DNA of 44,740 bases from Pleomorphomonas sp. (GTDB lineage: Bacteria > Pseudomonadota > Alphaproteobacteria > Rhizobiales > Pleomorphomonadaceae): the NCBI GenBank assembly GCA_030603685.1, contig JAUVXG010000016.1, positions 1-44,740 of the forward strand. The letters run 5' to 3'. Below are positions 32,574-41,735 of the stretch, one piece after another. Numbering within the stretch: position 1 is the first letter of the stretch; every line of letters begins with the position of its first letter. The translations under genes were made by a program, and so were the position numbers. The notes under the pieces are model-generated. The model saw only the letters and a program-made list of their open reading frames with translations. It searched no databases and was not told where the DNA came from.

Positions 32574-33623
32574 TCAGGGCGTTAGCCCGAACAGGCTGAG
32601 ATCGGCCGGTCCCAGACGGTCCCTGGCGGTCTGGAACTGGTGCCAGTAGGGATAGAGCAGCGGCAAGGCACTGACCTCGTCGAGGCGCTTGCGCTCGCCT
32701 TCGGAAAGCTGGAGATCGGCGGCCTTCAGGTTGTCGGCAAACTGCGCTTCGGTGCGGCCACCGATCACGACCGACGTCACGCCGGGCCGGCCCAGCAGCC
32801 AGGCAAGCGCCACCTGAGCCGCGCTGACCCCGCGCCCATCCGCGATGTCCACCAGCGTGTCGACGATGGTCCAGAGACGATCCTCGTCGCGGATCGGCGG
32901 TTCGGTCCAGCCGGCGAGCTGGCGCGTTCCCTCCGGTGCGGCGTTGCGACGATGCTTGCCGGACAGCAGGCCGCCGGCGAGCGGGCTCCAGACCAGGATG
33001 CCGAGGCCCTGATCGAGCGAGACCGGCACCAGTTCGTATTCCGCTTCGCGCGCTTCGAGCGTGTAGTGGATCTGCTGCGACACGAAGCGCTGACGATGCT
33101 CGGCCGCGGCGGCGCCGAGCGCCTTCATGACATGCCAGGCCGAGAAGTTGGAACAGCCGACGTAGCGGACCTTGCCGGCGCGCACGAGGCTGTCGAGCGC
33201 TTCCATGAACTCTTCCACCGGCGTCAGCCCATCCCACTGGTGCACCTGGTAGAGATCAATGGTCTCGGTCTTCAGGCGTCGCAGGCTGGCTTCGCAACCG
33301 GCGACGATGTGATGGCGGCTGAGACCGCGATCGTTGGGGCCGGCGCTCATCGGAAACCGGACCTTGGTGGCGATGAGGACGCCCTTGTCTTTGCGCTCCT
33401 GCATGAGATCGCCGACGATCTCCTCGGACAGGCCTTCCGAATAGACATCGGCGGTGTCGATCAGATTGACGCCGGCATCGATGCAGAGATCCATCAGCCG
33501 CGCCGCCTCCGAGAGGCCGACGGCGCCGACCTTGGCGAAGGCGCCCTTGCCGCCGAACGTCATGGTGCCCATGGTGAGTGTCGAGACCTTGAGGCCCGAG
33601 CGGCCGAGCAGACGGTATTCCAT
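32574..33623 (-). CDS. Aldo/keto reductase
   Basis: A 349-aa NADPH-dependent oxidoreductase of the AKR (beta/alpha)8 superfamily. The catalytic tetrad is visible: Asp56 and Tyr61 in DTADVYSEG, Lys87 in ATKVRF, His128 in YQVHQW. VGCSNFSAWH, WSPLAGGLLSGKH and the C-terminal IGGRTEAQFADNL form the cofactor site. Length and motifs fit the AKR11-14/YajO-like group, which reduces various aldehydes or sugar ketones. It is monocistronic, convergent with the LacI-type gene and divergent from yicC. Substrate unknown. Confidence 0.92.
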   Translation of the reverse strand: MEYRLLGRSGLKVSTLTMGTMTFGGKGAFAKVGAVGLSEAARLMDLCIDAGVNLIDTADVYSEGLSEEIVGDLMQERKDKGVLIATKVRFPMSAGPNDRGLSRHHIVAGCEASLRRLKTETIDLYQVHQWDGLTPVEEFMEALDSLVRAGKVRYVGCSNFSAWHVMKALGAAAAEHRQRFVSQQIHYTLEAREAEYELVPVSLDQGLGILVWSPLAGGLLSGKHRRNAAPEGTRQLAGWTEPPIRDEDRLWTIVDTLVDIADGRGVSAAQVALAWLLGRPGVTSVVIGGRTEAQFADNLKAADLQLSEGERKRLDEVSALPLLYPYWHQFQTARDRLGPADLSLFGLTP

Positions 33624-33771
33624 TGCCTTCCTCCCTTGGTTCCGGGACCGAACCTATGTCACGACCGGGGAGCTGTGAAGACGATCGTCGCATTGGCGCG
33701 GTTGGTCCCACTTTTTCCCTTGGCGCTTCGGCCCGCTGGTGTAAAAGCCGGCATGTACTGGAGGTGAGACC

Positions 33772-34656
33772 ATGCCGCTCAACAGCATGACAGGATTCGC
33801 CCGCCTCGACGGCTCGGCGGCCGGCAACCGCTTCGCCTGGGAGTTGCGCGCCGTGAACGGTCGAGGTCTCGACCTCCGGCTGCGCCTGCCGCCCGGCTTC
33901 GACGCGGTGGAAGCGGCGGTACGACGCAAGGCGTCCGAAGCGTTGTCGCGAGGCAACGTGTCGATCAATCTGACGGTGACGCGCGAGACCTCCACCCAGA
34001 CCTTCCGCATCGACGAGACCCTATTGTCCGCCCTTATCGACACGGCGCGACGCCACTCCGGCACGCCGGGCATTCGCGACGCGTCGCTGGACGGGCTTCT
34101 CGCCGTGCGTGGCGTGGTCGAGGTGGTCGAGGCGGCGCCCGACGAGGAGAGCGCCAAGGTCTTCGAGGCCGAGCTCGTGTCGGCCTTCGGCAGGGTGCTC
34201 GCCGACTTCCAGGCCTCGCGTGCCGCCGAGGGCGTGGCGCTTTCCCGCATCCTGGGCGATCAGGTCGACGAGATCGCCCGTCTCGTCGCCGAGGCGGAGG
34301 CCTTGCCGGCCCGTACGCCCGAAGCGATCCGCGATCGCCTTGAGGAACAACTCGCCGTGCTGTTGGCGCGCGAAGACATCGATCCGCAGCGCCTCCACGT
34401 CGAGGCGGCGCTGATCGCCACCCGGGCCGATGTTCGCGAGGAGATCGACCGCCTCAAGGCCCATATCGCTCAGGCTCGGGAGCTGATGGCGAGCGACGCC
34501 GCCGTCGGCCGCCGGCTCGATTTCCTGGCGCAGGAATTCAACCGGGAATCCAATACCCTGTGCTCCAAGTCCAACGACACGGCCCTGACGCGGATCGGCC
34601 TCGCCCTGAAGGCGGTGGTCGATCAGTTCAAGGAGCAGGTGCAGAACGTCGAGTAA
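33772..34656 (+). CDS. YicC/YloC-family endoribonuclease
   Basis: A 294-aa protein with the YicC N-terminal domain (starts [12 protein letters not shown], then the [18 protein letters not shown] block) and the C-terminal DUF1732 segment with [19 protein letters not shown] (about 252-270). E. coli YicC is a hexameric endoribonuclease that affects small-RNA turnover and is genetically linked to gmk in many bacteria. Here gmk follows after 5 bp. TGGAGGTGAG precedes the ATG, a strong ribosome site. In other rhizobia I recall mltG just upstream; an aldo/keto reductase is there instead. Confidence 0.93.
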   Translation: MPLNSMTGFARLDGSAAGNRFAWELRAVNGRGLDLRLRLPPGFDAVEAAVRRKASEALSRGNVSINLTVTRETSTQTFRIDETLLSALIDTARRHSGTPGIRDASLDGLLAVRGVVEVVEAAPDEESAKVFEAELVSAFGRVLADFQASRAAEGVALSRILGDQVDEIARLVAEAEALPARTPEAIRDRLEEQLAVLLAREDIDPQRLHVEAALIATRADVREEIDRLKAHIAQARELMASDAAVGRRLDFLAQEFNRESNTLCSKSNDTALTRIGLALKAVVDQFKEQVQNVE

Positions 34657-34661
34657 GTATC

Positions 34662-35306
34662 ATGGTCGCTTCAGATCACGTTCGGTTTCCCCGCCGCGGA
34701 CTCATGTTCGTCATTTCCTCGCCGTCCGGCGCCGGCAAGGGCACGCTGTCGCGCAACATTCTCGAAGCCGACCGCGACATGACGTTGTCGGTTTCGGTGA
34801 CGACGCGCGATCGCCGCCCCAGCGAAATCAACGGCGTGCACTACCACTTCATCTCGCAGCAACGCTTCCTGTCGATGCGAGATGGCGGTGAGCTGCTGGA
34901 GTGGGCCGAGGTGCACGGCAACTATTATGGCACGCCCCACGCACCTGTGGAGGAAGCCCTGGCCTCCGGCCGCGACGTGCTGTTCGACATCGACTGGCAG
35001 GGCGCCGCGCAACTCCGCGAGAAGATGTCGGACGACGTCGTATCGGTGTTCATTCTGCCGCCGTCGATGGCCGAGCTGCGTTCGCGCCTCACGCGCCGGG
35101 CCGAGGATGCGCCCGAGGTGATCGAAAAGCGCTTGGTGAATGCCAGACGCGAGATCGCCGAATGGTCGAACTTCGACTATGTGGTGGTCAACGACGATCT
35201 CGACGCGGCCTTCGCCGATCTGACCGCCATCCTGCGCGCCGAGCGCAGCCGCCGATCGCGCGCGGCCGAGGGGATCGAAGGCTTCGTCGGAACGCTTCTG
35301 GCCTGA
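34662..35306 (+). CDS. gmk: Guanylate kinase
   Basis: A 214-aa P-loop kinase converting GMP to GDP with ATP. Walker [11 protein letters not shown] is at 19-28, the GMP-binding [21 protein letters not shown] block at about 41-61 (partly quoted), and [13 protein letters not shown] and [11 protein letters not shown] follow. Length is typical. It starts 5 bp after the yicC stop, so the two are an operon. It converges on rsmA with only 3 bp between stops. Confidence 0.97.
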   Translation: MVASDHVRFPRRGLMFVISSPSGAGKGTLSRNILEADRDMTLSVSVTTRDRRPSEINGVHYHFISQQRFLSMRDGGELLEWAEVHGNYYGTPHAPVEEALASGRDVLFDIDWQGAAQLREKMSDDVVSVFILPPSMAELRSRLTRRAEDAPEVIEKRLVNARREIAEWSNFDYVVVNDDLDAAFADLTAILRAERSRRSRAAEGIEGFVGTLLA

Positions 35307-35309
35307 AGT

Positions 35310-36152
35310 CTATCGCATCGCCCGCCAGGCGTTGGCGATGTCGACGAATCCCCTGACCGGGATCGTTTCGGCGCGAGCCGTCGGGTCGATACCTGCGGTG
35401 GCGCAAAGGGCAAGTGGATCGACGCCGAGGGTCTTGAGGCTCTGCCTGAGCATCTTGCGACGCTGGCCGAAGGCGGCGGCGGTGACGGCTTCGAGATCGG
35501 CCTGAACGCAGGGCAGGGGCTCGGGACGTGGAGCGAAATGCACCACGGTCGACGTCACCTTGGGTGGTGGCACGAAAGCCTTGGGCGAAATGTCGAACAT
35601 CTGCGTGGCATAGGACCGCCAGCCGCAGAGCACGCCCAGGCGACCATAGGCATCGTCGCCGGCCGTGGCCGTGATGCGGTCGGCCACTTCCTTCTGGAAC
35701 ATCAGCACCATCGCCGTCCAGCGCGGCGGCCAGCTCTCTGGCGAAAGCCAGCCGGTGAGGAGCGGCGTCGCGATGTTGTAGGGCAGGTTGGCCATGATCA
35801 CCGGCGGCTCGTCGCCAAGGGCGGCGCTGTCCACCTCAAGCGCGTCACCTTCGATGATGTGCAGCCGGCCGGGGTAATGGGCGGCAATTTCCTCAAGGGC
35901 GGCGATCGCCCGTCGGTCGCGCTCGACGACGTGAACGTGCGCCGCGCCGGCGGCAAGAATGGCGCGGGTCAGGCCTCCGGGGCCCGGACCGATCTCGACG
36001 ACGGTCCGTCCCTCGAGACTGCCGGCGGCGCGGGCGATGCGGGAGGTGAGGTTCAGGTCGAGCAGAAAGTTCTGCCCGAGGCTCTTCAGGGCGGAAAGAC
36101 CGTGCCGCTCGATGACGTCGCGCAGCGGCGGCAGGTCGTCGATCCGGCTCAT
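35310..36152 (-). CDS. rsmA: 16S rRNA dimethyladenosine transferase RsmA (KsgA)
   Basis: This enzyme dimethylates two adjacent adenines near the 3' end of 16S rRNA, a late check in 30S assembly. The 280-aa protein has the SLGQNFLLD substrate-entry motif (24-32), the SAM-binding [12 protein letters not shown] (51-62), the acidic ERD motif and the catalytic NLPYN (122-126). The start overlaps the pdxA stop as ATGA, so translation is coupled, matching the pdxA-ksgA order found in E. coli and rhizobia. Confidence 0.97.
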   Translation of the reverse strand: MSRIDDLPPLRDVIERHGLSALKSLGQNFLLDLNLTSRIARAAGSLEGRTVVEIGPGPGGLTRAILAAGAAHVHVVERDRRAIAALEEIAAHYPGRLHIIEGDALEVDSAALGDEPPVIMANLPYNIATPLLTGWLSPESWPPRWTAMVLMFQKEVADRITATAGDDAYGRLGVLCGWRSYATQMFDISPKAFVPPPKVTSTVVHFAPRPEPLPCVQADLEAVTAAAFGQRRKMLRQSLKTLGVDPLALCATAGIDPTARAETIPVRGFVDIANAWRAMR

Positions 36153-37177
36153 GCCGCCGCTCCGATCGCCGCCATGCGTCCTGCCATGCCGAGAGCTGCG
36201 ATCAGGCTGGACGGGTCGGCAACGCCTTGGCCCGCAATGTCGAGCGCCGTGCCGTGGTCGGGCGACGTGCGGACGAACGGAAGGCCGAGCGTCACGTTGA
36301 CGGTCTCGTCGAAGGCGATGGTCTTCACCGGTATCAGCGCCTGATCGTGGTACATGGCGAGCACCACGTCATAGGTCTTGCGCGCGGCGGCATGGAACAA
36401 GGTGTCGGACGGCAGCGGCCCGCGCGCGTCAATGCCTTCGGCACGCAGCTCGCTGACGGCCGGTGCGACGATCTCCATGTCCTCGCGTCCCATGGCGCCC
36501 TCTTCGCCGGCGTGGGGATTGACGCCGGCCACGGCAAGGCGCGGTCGAGTGATGCCGAGTTTCGTCTTCATCTCCCGGTCGACGATGCGGCCGGCCTTGA
36601 CGATCATCTCGCCGGTCAGCGTCTTCGGCACGTCGCGGAGGGCGATGTGAACGGTGACCGGAACGGTCGCGAGCTCCGGGCCGGCCAGCATCATGATCGG
36701 CTCATGGGGAGCATCGGGCCACAGCCTGCGGGCAAGCTCGCCGAGGAACTCGGTATGTCCTGGGAACTTGAAACCGGCAGCATAGAGGTTGGACTTCTGG
36801 ATCGGCGCGGTGACGATGCCGGCGGCGAGACCACCGCGGATGTGCCGGACCGCCGTCTCGATGGAGGCGATCGTGGCCGCCGCCGTCACGCCCGACAGCT
36901 CGCCGGGCCGATCTTCGACCGGATGTCCGAGGTCGAACACCGGCAGGGCATCGGCGAAGACATCGCATGCGGTTTCCGGCGTCGCTACCACGAGAGGCGT
37001 CGCAAGGCCCAGGCGATCGAGGCGGCTCTGCACGAAAGCTGGATCACCCACCACGTAGAAGGGCTGCAGCTCCTTCTCCCGCCTTTGAAGCCACGCTTTC
37101 GCGATGATCTCCGCTCCAATGCCCGCGGGCTCGCCGATCGAAACGGCGAGGGGAAGTCTCGGCTTGTTGGCGGACAT
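36149..37177 (-). CDS. pdxA: 4-hydroxythreonine-4-phosphate dehydrogenase PdxA
   Basis: A 342-aa enzyme of DXP-dependent pyridoxal phosphate synthesis, oxidising 4-phosphohydroxy-L-threonine with NAD. Visible are the GEPAGIGAE start (14-22), His141 in [16 protein letters not shown] (220-227), [10 protein letters not shown] (276-285) and [10 protein letters not shown] (304-313), which together carry the metal-binding histidines. It follows the surA-like gene by 11 bp and is coupled to rsmA. Length is slightly above E. coli PdxA (329 aa). Confidence 0.96.
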   Translation of the reverse strand: MSANKPRLPLAVSIGEPAGIGAEIIAKAWLQRREKELQPFYVVGDPAFVQSRLDRLGLATPLVVATPETACDVFADALPVFDLGHPVEDRPGELSGVTAAATIASIETAVRHIRGGLAAGIVTAPIQKSNLYAAGFKFPGHTEFLGELARRLWPDAPHEPIMMLAGPELATVPVTVHIALRDVPKTLTGEMIVKAGRIVDREMKTKLGITRPRLAVAGVNPHAGEEGAMGREDMEIVAPAVSELRAEGIDARGPLPSDTLFHAAARKTYDVVLAMYHDQALIPVKTIAFDETVNVTLGLPFVRTSPDHGTALDIAGQGVADPSSLIAALGMAGRMAAIGAAA

Positions 37178-37188
37178 ATGTGGCCTGC

Positions 37189-38154
37189 TCAGCGATAGAT
37201 GATGTTGGCTTTCTGCCGCAGCTCCTGGGTGAGCTTCTTCGAGGTTTCCTCGCCGCGCTTGTCGAGCGCCTCGGCATCGAGCCCCGCTGCGACGGCGGCT
37301 TCGCCGGTCACCGCGATCTTGCTGCAGATCGCATACATCTCAAAGCCGAGGTCGGAGCGTTCCGGCGGCGTCAGACGGCCTTCGGCGGTCTTCTCGAGTG
37401 CTTCCTTCAAGGCCGGAGGCACTTCGCTCGCCAGCTTGCGGCCGACGTTGACGACAGCCACCTCTTTGAGGCCCCTGGCAAGTGCGAGCCCTTCGTTGCA
37501 GCTGCGGAACTTGCCCCGCAAGGCCTCGGCCTCGGCCTTGCGGCGGTTGACGACGGCCGGGGAAGCGCTCCTCTGCACGGCGAATACCACGCGCTGGAGC
37601 ATGTAGTCGTTGGCGGTGACGGCGTCGGCGTTCTTCTCGCGGTTGCGCATCTGCTGGATCAGGTCGGCGGACTCCGCCTTGATGTCCTGCTGGATCTTCG
37701 ACCGGATGATGCGCCCCCAGACCATTTGCGCACGAATGCGGTCCTTGAAGGTCTTGATGGGCACGCCGCCCGAGCCGAGCGCCTTTTCGAACTGGGGAAG
37801 CGTCATCTTCGAGCGCGATGCGATACTGGTCAGGGCGGCGACCACCGCGTCCTCGCTGACCACGACCCCGCGTCGCGCCCCTTCCTGGAGGCGAAGCTGC
37901 TCGTCGATCAGTTCTTCCTGCGCCGCCTTGGCGGCCGCGCCGGCCGGAAGATGCATGGCGAGCTGGAGCAGGCGGGCACGCGCCTGAACATCCATCGTCG
38001 TGATCGCCTGGTCGTTGACCACGACCTTGATGGTGCTTGCCGCCTGGACGGGCGAGATCACGGCGAAGCCGGCGGCCGACATCGAGACCACCGCAGCAAT
38101 GGTTGCGGCCAGCAGCGCGCTCCGCATGTTTCTTGCGATCGTCACGATGTGCAT
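37189..38154 (-). CDS. SurA-like periplasmic chaperone without a recognisable PPIase domain
   Basis: A 321-aa exported protein. The signal peptide runs to about residue 38 (SPVQA before ASTIKVVVNDQAITTMDV). The SurA N-terminal chaperone domain begins with that segment and continues through EELIDEQLRLQEGARRGVVVSEDAV to about 170. The rest (about 180-321) has no parvulin signature, and includes CNEG and AICS cysteines in an alpha-helical tail. It lies between lptD and pdxA exactly as surA does in E. coli, so a role in outer-membrane protein folding (LptD included) is likely. ATG 38154 follows GGAGAAGG; a start 42 bp upstream would precede the signal peptide with charged residues. Confidence 0.87.
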   Translation of the reverse strand: MHIVTIARNMRSALLAATIAAVVSMSAAGFAVISPVQAASTIKVVVNDQAITTMDVQARARLLQLAMHLPAGAAAKAAQEELIDEQLRLQEGARRGVVVSEDAVVAALTSIASRSKMTLPQFEKALGSGGVPIKTFKDRIRAQMVWGRIIRSKIQQDIKAESADLIQQMRNREKNADAVTANDYMLQRVVFAVQRSASPAVVNRRKAEAEALRGKFRSCNEGLALARGLKEVAVVNVGRKLASEVPPALKEALEKTAEGRLTPPERSDLGFEMYAICSKIAVTGEAAVAAGLDAEALDKRGEETSKKLTQELRQKANIIYR

Positions 38155-38259
38155 GTCTACCTTCTCCACCCGTTGCCATTCAAACCGTCGGAGCATTTAC
38201 CAACGGATTTTGTCAAGTCGATGGTCCGCCAAATCTGGAGCGAACGGCAACCGGATGCA

Positions 38260-40644
38260 CTAATTGTCGATGCCAAATGAGGTGCCGACCTCGCCCAGCG
38301 TCCGGAAACCTGCGCGGAGGTAGAAGGTCTGGTCGCTCGGATTGGTGGTCAGATCGTTGGAATAGGAGAACGAGACCGAGAACTCTTCCGAATCATAGGC
38401 CAGGCCGAACGCGTGTCGGACGAACTCGTCGGCGATGAGGTCGTAGCGGCTCGAGCCGAACACCCGCCAGCTCTCGTTCAGCCGAAGGCTGGCAGAGGCT
38501 TGCAGCTCCGAACGATCTTCGTCGATGCCGAGGTCGGGTTGCGAGCGGATAAAGGCGTAGGTCAGGGCAGCCGTGAGCGGCCCGCCGATGCCGAGAATCT
38601 GGCCGTCGAAGCGGTTGACCTCGAAATTCTCGTTGTCGAAGCGCACGCCGCTGCTGGCCAGGAACCCGGTCTTCGTGCTGAGGCTGAGCCCCGCGACGTA
38701 GTCCGATACATCCGACTCGAGACCGGAGTAGGAGCCCGTGCTGTACTGGGTCGCCTTGGCAAAGGAGTTGACGCCCGCCAGTTGGAACGACTGGCCGAAC
38801 GTGCCGCTGACGCCGAAGCCGTGGCTGAACGAGCCGGAATAACGGACGCCGATGTTGGCGCGGGTACCACCCTCGACACGGTCGTAGCCGGAGAACTTGT
38901 CGTAGTCGAACAGGTTGTTGGCGTCGAAGACGAGGCTCTGCGCGTCTTCGTTGGGAATATAGGTCGCTTCCAGCTCGTTCGGGCGAACGATCAACTGGGC
39001 GATCGGCTCGATGATCTGATTGCCAATCGGCGAGGTGATGGCGACCGGGTAGCTATATTCCAGGCCGGCCGCGGGCATTCCGCGCACCAGCATCCCGCTC
39101 GATGTCTCCGGCAAGACGCTGCTGTTGTGCGGATCGGAGAAAATGGCGTCGCCACGGAAGTAAAGGAAAGGCGTCGTCACGCCGCCGGTCTGGTCGACCA
39201 TTCGACGGCGCCACATGGCGTCGATGCTGAGACGATCGAAGGTGCCGGCAGCAGCCCTTACGCGGGTCTTCTCGCCCGCATCCAGAACGCCATTGCCGTT
39301 GCTGTCGATCTCGTAGATGTCGTCCTTGGTGCGGGTAAGGTTGGTGAAGTTGGTCGTTAGCGAGGCCTCGCCGCCCCAGATCGGATCCTTGGCGTAGACC
39401 TTGTAGTCGATCACCGGGTAGACGTACGGCTGCTTCTCCTGAAGATCGCGATCCTGCGCCAGTGTCGAGGTCTGCGAATCTTCCTGCTGCACGAAGAAGC
39501 CGTACATTGCCGCGTCGAAGCGGTTTCTGCCGCGTGCGCCGGTCAGGTAGATATCGTTCACCGCCACGTCCGAATTGCCGGACTTGAGCCCGTAATCGTC
39601 CATGAAGGTGGTGTCGCTCGCCACCGCGAGGTTCCAGCCCCACGACCAGTTGCTGTTGATCGTGAAGCTGCCCTGCGATTCCACGGAGCCGCGCCAAAGC
39701 TCGTCGCCGGACCGGCCCGCAAAGGCTTCGGGCGCATTCTGGTGGATGCCGGACAGCGTGATCGAGTATTGGCCGCTCTCCAGCCTCTGCCGCCATTCAG
39801 CCGAAAACAGCAGACCCTGACGGGAGTAGACGGTCGGCGTCAGCGTCAGGCCATAGCTCGGATCGAGCGACACATAGTAGGGCACCTTCACCGAGTAGCC
39901 GAGCGCCTTGCTGCGCTCGATGCTCGGCATCAGGAAGCCGGTCTTCTGCTTGACCGACGGGTCGGGCTGGGACAGCACCGGCACCCAGGCGAGCGGCACG
40001 CCCAGAAACTCGAAGGTGGCGTTCTCGAAGACGATCGTCTGCTCCTTCTGCTTGTGCAGAATGCGATTCGCCTTGATTTGCCAGATCGGCTTCTTGCCCT
40101 TCACGCCGTTGCAGTCGACGCAGGGAAGGTAGGTGCCGTCGTTCATGACGGTCAGGTCGCCATTGCTCCGCTCGGCGTTTCGCGCCGTGAAGGCGACACG
40201 CTCGGACGTGATGAGCTCCAGCCCTTCCATGACGCCATTGGCGAGGTCGTTGTCGAGATCGATTCGGTCGCCACGGGCGACGTTTCCGGCGGGGTCGGTG
40301 ATCTCGACGTGGCCGATGGCCGTCACGCGCTTGTTCTTGCGATCGACCGCCACCTCGTCGGCGACCACCACGGGATTGAGATAGTAGATGACGACGCGAC
40401 CGGTCGCAGTGACCGAATCGCTGTCCATGTCGTAGGCCACCGTATCGGCCTCGATCATCATCTTCTCGTCACTGCTCGGCTGCTTGGCCGAGCTGATCAT
40501 GCCGGTCAGAGACGTGTCGGTCACGAACTGGGCAAAGGCGCCGGCGGGCAGGAAAACGAGAATCGACACCGCCACGCCGCACAATAGGCGCGCAGCGGCT
40601 CTCGGCTCCGATGCCTGCGATACGACAGATCTACGCACGCTCAC
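38260..40644 (-). CDS. lptD: LPS-assembly protein LptD (outer-membrane beta-barrel)
   Basis: A 794-aa outer-membrane translocon that places LPS in the outer leaflet. A signal peptide ends near residue 40 (LPAGAFA before QFVTD). A periplasmic jellyroll (OstA-like) domain follows, starting KMMIEADTVAYDMDSDSV, with the alphaproteobacterial CVDC pair and KKPIWQIKANRI. The rest is a long barrel with the FLGVPLAWVP and KTGFLMPSI motifs, ending in alternating aromatic strands. No initiating ATG suits the signal peptide: GTG 40644 overlaps the lptG stop as GTGA and is preferred; GTG 40638 is an alternative. It follows lptF-lptG and precedes the surA-like gene. Confidence 0.94.
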   Translation of the reverse strand: MSVRRSVVSQASEPRAAARLLCGVAVSILVFLPAGAFAQFVTDTSLTGMISSAKQPSSDEKMMIEADTVAYDMDSDSVTATGRVVIYYLNPVVVADEVAVDRKNKRVTAIGHVEITDPAGNVARGDRIDLDNDLANGVMEGLELITSERVAFTARNAERSNGDLTVMNDGTYLPCVDCNGVKGKKPIWQIKANRILHKQKEQTIVFENATFEFLGVPLAWVPVLSQPDPSVKQKTGFLMPSIERSKALGYSVKVPYYVSLDPSYGLTLTPTVYSRQGLLFSAEWRQRLESGQYSITLSGIHQNAPEAFAGRSGDELWRGSVESQGSFTINSNWSWGWNLAVASDTTFMDDYGLKSGNSDVAVNDIYLTGARGRNRFDAAMYGFFVQQEDSQTSTLAQDRDLQEKQPYVYPVIDYKVYAKDPIWGGEASLTTNFTNLTRTKDDIYEIDSNGNGVLDAGEKTRVRAAAGTFDRLSIDAMWRRRMVDQTGGVTTPFLYFRGDAIFSDPHNSSVLPETSSGMLVRGMPAAGLEYSYPVAITSPIGNQIIEPIAQLIVRPNELEATYIPNEDAQSLVFDANNLFDYDKFSGYDRVEGGTRANIGVRYSGSFSHGFGVSGTFGQSFQLAGVNSFAKATQYSTGSYSGLESDVSDYVAGLSLSTKTGFLASSGVRFDNENFEVNRFDGQILGIGGPLTAALTYAFIRSQPDLGIDEDRSELQASASLRLNESWRVFGSSRYDLIADEFVRHAFGLAYDSEEFSVSFSYSNDLTTNPSDQTFYLRAGFRTLGEVGTSFGIDN

Positions 40645-41735
40645 CCATCCTCGCGGAACAACAGAACCGTGGAACCCAGCAAGATCGCCACAACCGAAGG
40701 CGCCCACGCGGCAAGAACCGGCGACACCAGCCCCTCGCTGCCCAGCGAACGGGCAACTTCGATGATGACATAAAGCACGAAGCCAGCGACGACGCCACCG
40801 AGAATCATCTTCTCGCCACCGCCATATCGTGCAAATCCCAATGACACTGTGGCAGCGATGAGCACCATCGAAGCCAGCAGCAGCGGCCGTGCCAGGAGCG
40901 ATTGATACTGAAGGCTGAATCTGTTTGCCGGCAGCGACGAGGCGCGCGCCTGGGCGATCGCGGCGGGAAGCTGCCAGAAGGAGATGCTGTCGGGCGAACC
41001 GAGGCCGCCGGCCACCTGCGCGGCAGTCAGCTCCGTCGGCAGAGAATAGCTGTCGTGACGCTCCGGGACGCCACTGCTCCGGGTCACCGTCACCCCCGAC
41101 AGAGACCACCGCCCCGGCTCCAGCTCTCCGATTCGCGCTTCGACCCGTTCGCTGAGCATGCCGTCGGCGCCGAATACCCAGAAGACCGGCTGCAGGATCG
41201 TTTGTCCGCCGTTCGAGACGCCTTCGGTATGCAGCACGGCATTGCCGTCTCCGGTGCGCTGCCTGGTCCAGCTCGGCGTGGCCGATCCGGACAGCAGCGT
41301 CGTCATGACGCTCGCGCGCGAGCCGACGAGAATGTCGCTCGACAGGTTGCGGGCCAGGGTGGCGAGCGGATTGTAGATGGTCGATGCCGCGACGCCGAGC
41401 GCGACAGCAAAGGCGAGGGCGGGCAAGGTGAACTGCCACACCGAGAGCCCCGCCGCCCGGGCGATCATCAGCTCCGAGCCGCGCGACAGCGTGACGAAGG
41501 CGGCGATCGAGCCCAGCAGGACCGCGAAGGGCAGAACCTGCTCCATCAGCGTCGGCACGCGCAGAGCCGAGGCGGCGATGACGAGAGGTACCGAGATGTC
41601 GCTGCGTCCGCCGGTAGAGCGCAACAGCTCGATCGCGTCGATCAGGAAGACCAGAAGGAAGATGCCGACGAAAACGCCAAGAATCCAGCCGGCGAACCGC
41701 ATCGTGAAATAGCTGGCGAGCGACCGGCCGATCAT
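40641..41735 (-). CDS. lptG: LPS export ABC transporter permease LptG
   Basis: A 364-aa YjgP/YjgQ-family inner-membrane protein. With LptF and the LptB ATPase it extracts LPS from the inner membrane. It has the family topology: helices at about 12-32, 47-66 and 97-118, a periplasmic beta-jellyroll at about 135-265, and three more helices near the end (about 275-360). The SRGSELMIARAAGLS coupling helix is at about 79-93. Its ATG overlaps the lptF stop as ATGA and its stop overlaps the lptD start, making a tightly coupled lptF-lptG-lptD block. Confidence 0.95.
   Translation of the reverse strand: MIGRSLASYFTMRFAGWILGVFVGIFLLVFLIDAIELLRSTGGRSDISVPLVIAASALRVPTLMEQVLPFAVLLGSIAAFVTLSRGSELMIARAAGLSVWQFTLPALAFAVALGVAASTIYNPLATLARNLSSDILVGSRASVMTTLLSGSATPSWTRQRTGDGNAVLHTEGVSNGGQTILQPVFWVFGADGMLSERVEARIGELEPGRWSLSGVTVTRSSGVPERHDSYSLPTELTAAQVAGGLGSPDSISFWQLPAAIAQARASSLPANRFSLQYQSLLARPLLLASMVLIAATVSLGFARYGGGEKMILGGVVAGFVLYVIIEVARSLGSEGLVSPVLAAWAPSVVAILLGSTVLLFREDG

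Noticed and set aside
40645-41439. In-frame extension of lptD upstream into lptG
   Set aside because: The translation is a shadow of lptG, and a signal peptide begins only after GTG 40644.
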